Assembly: GCA_028288775.1 (NCBI GenBank)
Contig: JAQGHP010000758.1
Coordinates: 1-8,470 of the forward strand
Direction: 5' to 3'
DNA from: Phycisphaerales bacterium
GTDB lineage: Bacteria; Planctomycetota; Phycisphaerae; Tepidisphaerales; Tepidisphaeraceae
DNA: 8,470 bases
The position numbers and the translations under genes were made by a program. Position 1 is the stretch's first letter. Every line of letters starts with the position of its first letter. The notes below the pieces were generated by a model, which was not told the origin of the DNA, did no database searches, and saw nothing but the letters and a program-made list of their open reading frames with translations. Below, piece after piece: positions 1 through 6,260 of the stretch.

Positions 1-1
1 G

Positions 2-706
2 TTCTACATCTACAACTTTCCCGGTTCGATGGAGATCGCGGCGATCTTCCGCCCCAACGTAAAATACGAGCAGGGGATGATCACCGATCTGGAGACGCCG
101 GAAAACGTCTTCCACGTGGACCGCGCCGCCAACCTCGTCTTTTTTCTCGGGCAGGAGCCCAACCTGTGCTGGCAAGCGTTCGCGGACGCTATCTTCACGA
201 TGGCGCGCGACATGGGCGTCACCCGCATTCTTTTCATGGGGAGCTTCGGAGGCACCGTGCCGCACACGCGCGAGCCGCGGATGTTCGGCTCGGTGTCGCA
301 GGATTCCCTTCGCCCCATGCTGCGCGAGCACGGCGTGCGCCTGAGCGACTACGAAGGCCCGTCCGGTTTTTCCACCCTGCTGCTCGCGCAGGCACCGCGG
401 CATGGGATTGAGATGCTCAGCATCGTCGCCGAGATCCCCGGATACCTGCAGGGCCTGAACCCGCTGAGCATCGAAGCCGTGACCCGCCGGATCGCGGGAC
501 TGCTGAATCTCTCGGCGGACTTCAACCGCCTCCGTGCCGCCAGCAACGAGTGGGAGGCGGAAGTGACAGAGGCGGTAGCCGCGGACGACAAGCTCGCCGC
601 GACGGTGCGCAAGCTGGAAGAGCAGTACGACAATGAGCTGATAGGCGTCGCCACGCCCGAGAGCGACGGAATGGAGCAGGAGTCGGACGCGGAGGATGAG
701 GAGTGA
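2..706 (+). CDS. PAC2 family protein, 5'-truncated by window edge
   Basis: This reading frame is open from the left edge (first full codon TTC at 2) and ends at TGA 704-706; 234 residues are visible. The first residues read FYIYNFPGSMEIAAIF, which looks like the first strand and Gly/Pro turn of the PAC2 (proteasome assembly chaperone 2-like) fold. The ATG at 29 therefore probably lies inside the gene and the true start is upstream. Other PAC2-like parts are the helix plus strand ARDMGVTRILFMGSFGG (about residues 68-84), the segment YEGPSGFSTLLLAQAPRHGI and the strand IVAEIPGY followed by helix PLSIEAVTRRIAGLLNL. The C-terminus is a charged helical tail rich in Glu and Asp. Bacterial PAC2 proteins have no firmly established biochemical role; the archaeal and eukaryotic relatives are proteasome assembly factors. 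It converges with the FG-GAP gene, so it is not in that operon. The family call is from recognised pattern, not from a search. Confidence 0.8.
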   Translation, partial: FYIYNFPGSMEIAAIFRPNVKYEQGMITDLETPENVFHVDRAANLVFFLGQEPNLCWQAFADAIFTMARDMGVTRILFMGSFGGTVPHTREPRMFGSVSQDSLRPMLREHGVRLSDYEGPSGFSTLLLAQAPRHGIEMLSIVAEIPGYLQGLNPLSIEAVTRRIAGLLNLSADFNRLRAASNEWEAEVTEAVAADDKLAATVRKLEEQYDNELIGVATPESDGMEQESDAEDEE

Positions 707-715
707 GTGGGGGAG

Positions 716-856
716 GTGGGGCGTGGAATGTGGGCCTGAAACGTGCGTCTGAAACGTGAAACGTGAAACGTGAAACGTGAGAAGACGCGGCTAACCCATG
801 TCTTCTCACGTTTCACGTTTCAGACGCACGTTTCGGTAGTCACATTCCACGCCCAC
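716..856. repeat. Long interrupted hairpin built on TGAAACG heptamers
   Basis: The gap between the convergent stops (706 and 863) is nearly all one inverted repeat. The outer arms are 716-732 and 841-856 (GTGGG(G)CGTGGAATGTG against its complement, with a one-base bulge). The inner arms are 738-786 and 800-834, closing on a 13-base loop (787-799). The left inner arm holds four tandem TGAAACG units (750-777). The right arm holds only two matching units, so the arms differ by exactly 14 bases, as expected from repeat slippage. There is no T-tract after either arm. It may act as a bidirectional transcription or mRNA 3'-end barrier, but only the structure is seen. Confidence 0.85.
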
Positions 857-862
857 TTCTCA

Positions 863-2317
863 CTACTTCGCCTTCTGCGGCGGGTTGCTTACAACGAAGA
901 GGCGGCCGTCTTCGGCCAGGACGAGGAGGTCGTCGGCGCCTTCGTTGCGGGGATGGATTGCGTACTTTGCGCGGGCGCTCGTGATGCTTACGGGGAGCCC
1001 TTTTTCGGGCGTTAGGTCCACGCCGGCGTCGGGGTCGCAGAGGAAGGCGCCGAAGCCTCGGTTGACGAGCGACGCGACGCCGTCGCCCGTGGTGAGGAGC
1101 AGGTCGGAGCGCTTGTCGCCGTTGATGTCGAGGACGGTGAAGGCGGGGTTCTTCAGGCCCTGGGCGAAGGGCTTGACGGTGGAAAGCGGGTCGCCGGTGA
1201 GGCGGTCGAAATCGGCGGGCGGGGCATCGCCGGTGACGGGGTGGAGCGTGATGGTGGATTCGGTCGCGACGAGGACGGAAAGTTTTCCGTCGCCGGCCCA
1301 GTCGCCGAAGGCGGCGGCGAGGGGCGGTGCCGCAGCGGGGATTTTCTTCTCCGGGCGTTTGGGCCAGGGCTTGCCGGGTGCGCCGGGGTTTTCGAACGTC
1401 AGCAGGCGGCCATCCGCCAGCAGCACGACGGCATCGGGCTTTCCATCATTTGTCGCGTCCGCCAATATTTCGGCAACAATTGCGACGCCTTCGGGCACAT
1501 CCAATGGTGGGATGACCGCGGAGAATTTTTGCCCATCGTTTAGGTAAAGTGTCTTGCCGATGAGGAGCGCGGGTTTGCTGCTGGCGTTTACGTCGCCTGC
1601 CGCGATGGCGGTGCCGGTCGCGCCGGCGAGGCCCCATTTCTCCGTCGCGTCTGCGTACCCATCACCCAACGCGAGGAAGAGTTTTACGCCCTCAGCGGTG
1701 CCCACCAGCAGGTCGGGCTTGCTATCTCCATTGACATCCACGGCGAGCAGGAACGTCGGCTTGGTGACCGCAAGCTTCGCCACCTCCTTCGCGCCGCCCT
1801 GGAAGAATTTGGAATCGACGGCGTTGAGGAGCGTTGGCTTGCCGGCCTTGAGTTCCTCCATCACGCGGACGAGGGCGGCGGTGGTCCCGGGGAAATCGCG
1901 GTGGCCGGTCGGGTCGATCTGAATCGCCCGCCAGATCGGCGGCTGCGCATTGGGGACCGGCAGCGCCCGCAGCCACGTGTCCGCGACGTGGACGACCGTC
2001 AGCGTCGGGTCCGCGAGCAGCACCACCGGTTCGCCGACCTTCACGTTTGCGATTGCGTCCGCGGTCTTGCCGGTGAGCTGAACGCGGTATTGCTGTGGAG
2101 CGGGAGCGCCTTTGAGCGTTTGCGCGGTGGAAATTTCCACGACATGCTGGGAAGCATTGACAGCCGTGACTTTGCCGACGCTGACTGATTTTGAAACGTC
2201 GTAACGCTTGGAAACGGGCAAGTCTACTTTGATGACCGCCGAGGCCGTGGCGGCGAAGGCCAGCGGCAGGCAGAGCGGGATAAGCGCGCGGAATACGGAC
2301 GGAAACTTTCGAAGCAC
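863..2317 (-). CDS. Exported FG-GAP/VCBS repeat (beta-propeller) protein
   Basis: A 484-residue protein. The first 27 residues form a signal peptide (basic MLRKFPSVFR, hydrophobic ALIPLCLPLAFAATASA, then VIKV), so it should be exported. Residues about 35-110 are a beta-rich domain (SVSVGKVTAVNASQHVVEIS and following strands). From about residue 185 come five to six propeller-type repeats. Two carry the full Asp-rich calcium loop of FG-GAP/VCBS repeats: DVNGDSKPD (about 194) and DINGDKRSD (about 397). The others are degraded: DVNASSKPA, DATNDGKPD, DWAGDGKLS and the last, EGADDLLVLAEDGRL. Such proteins are extracellular or periplasmic binding scaffolds; no enzyme motif is seen and the ligand is unknown. 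The start was set at GTG 2317, not GTG 2323, because AAGGAG (2328-2323) touches the first GTG and lies 5 bases before the second. It ends 7 bp beyond the convergent hairpin. Confidence 0.85.
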   Translation of the reverse strand: MLRKFPSVFRALIPLCLPLAFAATASAVIKVDLPVSKRYDVSKSVSVGKVTAVNASQHVVEISTAQTLKGAPAPQQYRVQLTGKTADAIANVKVGEPVVLLADPTLTVVHVADTWLRALPVPNAQPPIWRAIQIDPTGHRDFPGTTAALVRVMEELKAGKPTLLNAVDSKFFQGGAKEVAKLAVTKPTFLLAVDVNGDSKPDLLVGTAEGVKLFLALGDGYADATEKWGLAGATGTAIAAGDVNASSKPALLIGKTLYLNDGQKFSAVIPPLDVPEGVAIVAEILADATNDGKPDAVVLLADGRLLTFENPGAPGKPWPKRPEKKIPAAAPPLAAAFGDWAGDGKLSVLVATESTITLHPVTGDAPPADFDRLTGDPLSTVKPFAQGLKNPAFTVLDINGDKRSDLLLTTGDGVASLVNRGFGAFLCDPDAGVDLTPEKGLPVSITSARAKYAIHPRNEGADDLLVLAEDGRLFVVSNPPQKAK

Positions 2318-2322
2318 GGTCA

Positions 2323-2328
2323 CTCCTT
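2323..2328 (-). promoter_or_regulatory. Shine-Dalgarno AAGGAG deciding the FG-GAP gene start
   Basis: On the minus strand AAGGAG is followed by TGACC and then GTG at 2317-2315, a 5-base spacing. An earlier in-frame GTG (2323-2321) overlaps the motif itself and cannot use it, so the downstream GTG is the better initiation codon. Confidence 0.75.
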
Positions 2329-2412
2329 AAACTCCGGTCACCTCTCTTCCGCAATCGGGGAAAGGGACCGGGTGAGGGACGAACGTCACGTCGCGCAGTA
2401 ATTCCGGACTAG

Positions 2413-2483
2413 GTAGGGTGGGTGTACTCGCCCACCGATTGTTTGCAGGTCAGTCAATCGGTGGGCGAGTACACCCACCCTAC
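2413..2483. repeat. Perfect 29-bp inverted repeat (REP-like hairpin)
   Basis: The arms 2413-2441 and 2455-2483 are exact reverse complements over 29 bp around a 13-base loop. Each arm begins or ends with GTAGGGTGGGTGTACTCGCC or its complement. Each arm also contains a smaller self-complementary part (GGGTG...CACCC-like ends and GTAC in the middle). Degenerate copies of the same unit lie at 7977-8103, so this is a dispersed family. It sits 88 bp after the dikinase stop and about 95 bp before the FG-GAP start. No T-run follows, so a classical intrinsic terminator is not supported, although the stem could stabilise the 3' end of the upstream mRNA. Confidence 0.9.
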
Positions 2484-2531
2484 ATTGCCCGCTAACGGTT
2501 CAAGGGTTCCGGGACTTCGCGTTCATGGTCA

Positions 2532-2553
2532 CTTTGAACTTTTGAACTTTCAA
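2532..2553. repeat. Short tandem CTTTGAA-type repeat
   Basis: Three consecutive near-identical units, CTTTGAA, CTTTTGAA and CTTTCAA, lie just downstream of the dikinase stop codon. The remainder of the gap 2324-2570 outside this and the hairpin shows no gene. Function is unknown. Confidence 0.6.
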
Positions 2554-2570
2554 CCCTTAAACCTTTTCCG

Positions 2571-5500
2571 TTACGCGACCCGCAGCGCCGCACGAAACAG
2601 GAACAGCACCGGAAGATACGCAGCAATGTACAGCAACAGCCAGCCGATGTCCCACGTGGCGAGCCGGCGTGCGGCGGCGAAATGTTCCCATTTTTCCAGC
2701 CGGGCAAAGGGCCTCAAGAATACGGGCTCGACGTGGTCGTTCCCTGCGACGTAAGCGACCCGCACTTCCCGGATCGGCGATTTCGCGGGCCCTTCGGCGC
2801 GCTTCGGAGCGGGGGGATATTTGTCGCCTAGCACGGCGTTGAGCGTTACCGGGGCGCCGGTCGTTGTCGACACCGTGAGCGGGTAGCGGCCACGTTGTTT
2901 GTGGTGCGAGGTCACGCTCCAACTGACCGGTTGCGGCGGGACGCCCGCGTCCAGATAGGCCTTGAGATCCGCCGCGGCGGTGAGGCGGCCGAAATCGGGG
3001 GCACGCTTTAATTCCCACTGCTCATCGGGCATCGCCGGCTGCGTGTTGTAGAGCGCGAGGAGCCGCTGCAGCGTCTTCTTGATGGGCTCGGGTTTTTGCG
3101 TCGCGACATCCGCGGTTGTCAGGCCGGGCGGGAGATTGAGCGTCACGTCGCCTTCGTAGTCGGCGTCGAGCATTGCCGTGACGTGAATGGCCGAATCGGG
3201 CGGCGCGTTCCAGGCGTCGATGGCCGCCCGCTCCTTGAGCCAGACGAAGGTCATTACCATCGGCCCCAGCAGCAGCCCCACCGGCACCATCGCGGCCATC
3301 AGCGTGCGAAACTGCACGGGGGCGGCGAGGCGCGCCATCGCGAGCCGCCGCGGGGAATTCTTGGGGAGGGATGCGGATTGCCCTTGGAGAAGCGCGGCGC
3401 GGCGCTTCGCTTCGAGAAGACGATTGTTATCTGTGGCGAAGCGTTGGACGAGCATCGTGAGGGTGGCGACTGCCGCGGCAAGGACCGCGACGGTCGAGGG
3501 CTTACCCCAACTGCGGATCATCGGCCAGAGGAAAGAATCCAGCACAGCGAGCGACCGCTGGTAGACCCAATCTTCGGGGAGCAGGAATGCAGCCAGAAGA
3601 TAGACTGCCCAGACGAGCGCGACGATGTTCCGCGCCTTGGCCGCGAGGCGCTCGCGCCGGCCGGGGGGCGGGGGGATGAGCTCGCGCGGGACGTGTACGT
3701 CCTGCGGGTCGATCTCATCGGAGGCGTGTTGCGACGCCATGACCGCAGCGTCGGCAGCGCGGACGACGTGCCCGCGACGGCCGTCCACGTGGATCGCTTC
3801 GCCTTCCTGAAACATGCGGGTTGCGTCGGGGAGTACGACGGCGGGCAGGCCCATTTCGCGCGCGACGACTGCGCCGTGGGAGAGGGTTCCGCCGCACTCG
3901 AGCACGAGGCCGGCGGCGTTGACGAAAAGCGGCGTCCAGGAGGGGTCGGTGCTCGGGCAGACGAGGATGTACCCGCGGCCCATTTCCCCTGGCTCGGTGG
4001 GCGACTTGCGGATGCGCGCGGGGCCGGCGGCTTCGCCGGACGAGACGGCGAACGCCTTGTATCCCCCCGCCGATTGAATCTCCGCGACTTCGCCCAGCGT
4101 CTCGATCGCCGGCGCATCAATCACCCGCGGCAGCGACACTTTCGCCTCAGCCTTGTAAGCGGATTTCCGCTGTGCGATGAGATGGTGCGGCGCGAAGCCG
4201 ACGCGCAGGGAGTCGAAGAGGTCTTCGCGGGTGAGATAAAAAACGTCCTCGCCAATTTCGAGCCGCCGGCCGGCTTCGAGCGCCACGTCGCGGAGCAGGT
4301 CGTAGCCGAGCATGAGGAAGTCTTTGCCGTCTTCGCGGAAGGCGACGTACCGCCGAACCAGATCGACGCGCCGGTTCAGCTCCGCGCGGTCGGCCTTGGG
4401 CAGGCGGGCGGCAAGGGCCTCGATGCGGGTTGCGATTTCCTTGGAATGCCGTTGATGGCGGTCGAGCGGGCTGTCACCGCCCTTTAATCGCCCCGCCATT
4501 TCCATGACTGCCTGTGGCGATTCGCGCCAGCGGGCCGCGGCTAAGTCGAATTCGCCAGCCGCCCGATGGCCGTGGTCGGCGATCCACTGTTCCGCGGACC
4601 GCGTGCCCGCGCCGACTTCATACAACTCGGCATCCGCGGCGACCGTACGGTTGGGCGGCCCGCCGGAGCTGATGACCTGCGCCAGGTCGTCCGGGTCTTC
4701 CTCCCAGAAATTTTCTTCGAGGAACGCCCGCAGTTCGCCAAGCGCCATTCCGCTGATGAGGCTCGGCATCAGCGATTGCGGCGCGAACTCGTCCAGCACC
4801 TTCTGCTCGCGCTGCTGCCAGAGCTCGATCAGTTGATCGGCCGTGAGGGCGGCGAGGTCTTGCAGCTTTTCCGCCGACACCCATTGGGCGAAGGTGGGGA
4901 AGATTCCATTATTCAGCCGCTGGTCGAGCGCCCTCGATAGCTCCTGCAATTTCGCGTTCACCGCGCCCAGCCGCCGGCCGGCGCCCATGCGTGCGCGAAA
5001 TGAGCCCCGCGGCAGCGTGGGGGGCGTCTGCGACGCGTCCGGGCTGCGCTTGAGTTCTTCCAGGTCGTAGGCGAAGGGAAAGTTCTCGAAGAACATTTCC
5101 GGCGCGCGGGACGCGTCCATATAGACGCGGCCGGCGATGCGCTCGAGGAAGCCTTCTCGCCGTGCCACTGGCGACGGGTCGAACCCCGCCTCGCGGTACA
5201 TCGCCCCAAAGCCCCCTTCCCCCGACATGAAGCGCTCGATCACGCTCCAGGTCAGCGGCGTCGGGTGCGGCAGCGTCTCGGCCAAGTTGTGCAGCGCCCA
5301 CGGGCCGCGGCCCACAGTAATCTGTTCACGGAGGTGCTGCCGCGTCGTGCGCAGCACTTCCTCGTAGGCCTCGGCTTCCTCCAATGTGGTGATCGGGCGC
5401 GATTGGAGGAGATACAACTCCCCTTCGAACAGCGCCCATTCGATGTCCTGCGGCGCGCCGAAATGGTCGGCGGCGAGCTTGCCGAGCTCCCAGAGTCGCA

Positions 5501-6260
5501 GCACATCCGGGCCGCGGAGGCACGGCAATTTGCGGCGGGAATCTTCCACCGGCCGCTCTTCGTGCGCCCCGGCGGGCAGGTAGACGCGCTTGTCGGCAAT
5601 GGCCGCATGAAGCACGCGGCCGGTCGCCCGGTCGAGCCGTAGCACATCCGGTTGCACCCGGCCCGACACGACCGATTCGCCCAGCCCCCAGCTCGCCTCG
5701 ACAAGCATCTCCCGCCGACCGCCCGTCTGCGGATTGGCGGTGAAGAGCACACCCGCCACGTCTGCCGACACGAGTCGCTGCACCAGCACGGCCATTGCCA
5801 CGCGCGATTGCTCGATGCCATGTTCCTTCAGGTACGTGCGGATGCGCGGGCTGTCGAGGCTCGCCCAGCAGCAGCGCACGGCGTCGAGCAGCGCGTCTTC
5901 GCCACGAATGTCGAGAAAGGTTTCGTACTGCCCGGCCATGGAAGCCGCGGCCATGTCCTCGGCGGTTGCGGAAGAGCGCACCGCAACCGGCCCGCTGCCC
6001 AGGGCCTCGTAGGCCCGGCGAATCTCCTCGGCAATTTCAGAAGGAAGCATCGCGGGTGGCGTGCCATTGCCATCACCATTGCCGTTGCTTCCCGCGCCGT
6101 TGGACTGCGCGAAGCGGTAGGCGCGGGTGGTGACGACGAAGGCATCGGGCACGGTGAAGCCGGCGCGCACGAGCCGACCAAGGTTCGCGGCCTTGCCGCC
6201 GACGAGCGACTTGTCGCGGCAGTCGATCAATTCCTGCGTAAATCCGACCGGTCGATTCAT
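2571..6260 (-). CDS. Membrane-fused PEP-utilizing (RPH-like) dikinase with EMC3/DUF106-like C-terminus
   Basis: A 1229-residue protein. Residues 10-291 are a PPDK_N ATP-grasp domain: VGGKAANLG (K23), VRSSAT (94-99, R95) and DIEWALFEGELYLLQSRPIT (E274, Q286, R288) match ATP-binding positions of the family. A Gly/Asn linker sits at 53-66. The middle region opens with NLAETLPHPTPLTWS (325-339), typical of rifampin phosphotransferase-like proteins. The swivelling domain has CGGTLSHGAVVAREMGLPAV with phosphoryl-carrier His795. True PEP synthase would next have a TIM barrel. Instead there are four membrane helices (about 879-894, 923-938, 988-1008, 1206-1226), a basic helical stretch with ATDNNRLLEAKRRAALL (942-958) between helices 2 and 3, and a beta-rich segment (about 1012-1200) between helices 3 and 4. 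The helix, basic coil, helix, then C-terminal GWLLLYIAAYLPVLFLFRAA pattern resembles EMC3/TMCO1 (DUF106) proteins. ATG 6260 overlaps the upstream stop (ATGA), with GAGG 8 bases before it. The dikinase half is confident. The EMC3 likeness is inference, and the substrate is unknown. Confidence 0.85.
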   Translation of the reverse strand: MNRPVGFTQELIDCRDKSLVGGKAANLGRLVRAGFTVPDAFVVTTRAYRFAQSNGAGSNGNGDGNGTPPAMLPSEIAEEIRRAYEALGSGPVAVRSSATAEDMAAASMAGQYETFLDIRGEDALLDAVRCCWASLDSPRIRTYLKEHGIEQSRVAMAVLVQRLVSADVAGVLFTANPQTGGRREMLVEASWGLGESVVSGRVQPDVLRLDRATGRVLHAAIADKRVYLPAGAHEERPVEDSRRKLPCLRGPDVLRLWELGKLAADHFGAPQDIEWALFEGELYLLQSRPITTLEEAEAYEEVLRTTRQHLREQITVGRGPWALHNLAETLPHPTPLTWSVIERFMSGEGGFGAMYREAGFDPSPVARREGFLERIAGRVYMDASRAPEMFFENFPFAYDLEELKRSPDASQTPPTLPRGSFRARMGAGRRLGAVNAKLQELSRALDQRLNNGIFPTFAQWVSAEKLQDLAALTADQLIELWQQREQKVLDEFAPQSLMPSLISGMALGELRAFLEENFWEEDPDDLAQVISSGGPPNRTVAADAELYEVGAGTRSAEQWIADHGHRAAGEFDLAAARWRESPQAVMEMAGRLKGGDSPLDRHQRHSKEIATRIEALAARLPKADRAELNRRVDLVRRYVAFREDGKDFLMLGYDLLRDVALEAGRRLEIGEDVFYLTREDLFDSLRVGFAPHHLIAQRKSAYKAEAKVSLPRVIDAPAIETLGEVAEIQSAGGYKAFAVSSGEAAGPARIRKSPTEPGEMGRGYILVCPSTDPSWTPLFVNAAGLVLECGGTLSHGAVVAREMGLPAVVLPDATRMFQEGEAIHVDGRRGHVVRAADAAVMASQHASDEIDPQDVHVPRELIPPPPGRRERLAAKARNIVALVWAVYLLAAFLLPEDWVYQRSLAVLDSFLWPMIRSWGKPSTVAVLAAAVATLTMLVQRFATDNNRLLEAKRRAALLQGQSASLPKNSPRRLAMARLAAPVQFRTLMAAMVPVGLLLGPMVMTFVWLKERAAIDAWNAPPDSAIHVTAMLDADYEGDVTLNLPPGLTTADVATQKPEPIKKTLQRLLALYNTQPAMPDEQWELKRAPDFGRLTAAADLKAYLDAGVPPQPVSWSVTSHHKQRGRYPLTVSTTTGAPVTLNAVLGDKYPPAPKRAEGPAKSPIREVRVAYVAGNDHVEPVFLRPFARLEKWEHFAAARRLATWDIGWLLLYIAAYLPVLFLFRAALRVA

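Noticed and set aside
349..816. Minus-strand open frame over the PAC2 gene end and the hairpin
   Set aside because: It is antisense to the PAC2 gene, and its N-terminus is a translation of the heptamer repeat (VSRFTFHVSRF).
716..856. CRISPR array
   Set aside because: The heptamers are contiguous without unique spacers and form an inverted repeat; no cas gene is present.
2413..2483. Rho-independent terminator
   Set aside because: The stem is strong but no T-tract follows on either strand, and the same unit occurs elsewhere as a dispersed repeat.
3096..4487. 463-codon open frame on the plus strand
   Set aside because: It lies antisense to the well-supported dikinase; its composition is typical of a GC-rich shadow frame, with no recognisable domain.
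2571..6260. Calling the dikinase ppsA (PEP synthase)
   Set aside because: The C-terminal PEP/pyruvate TIM barrel is missing, and the middle region fits rifampin phosphotransferase-like proteins better.
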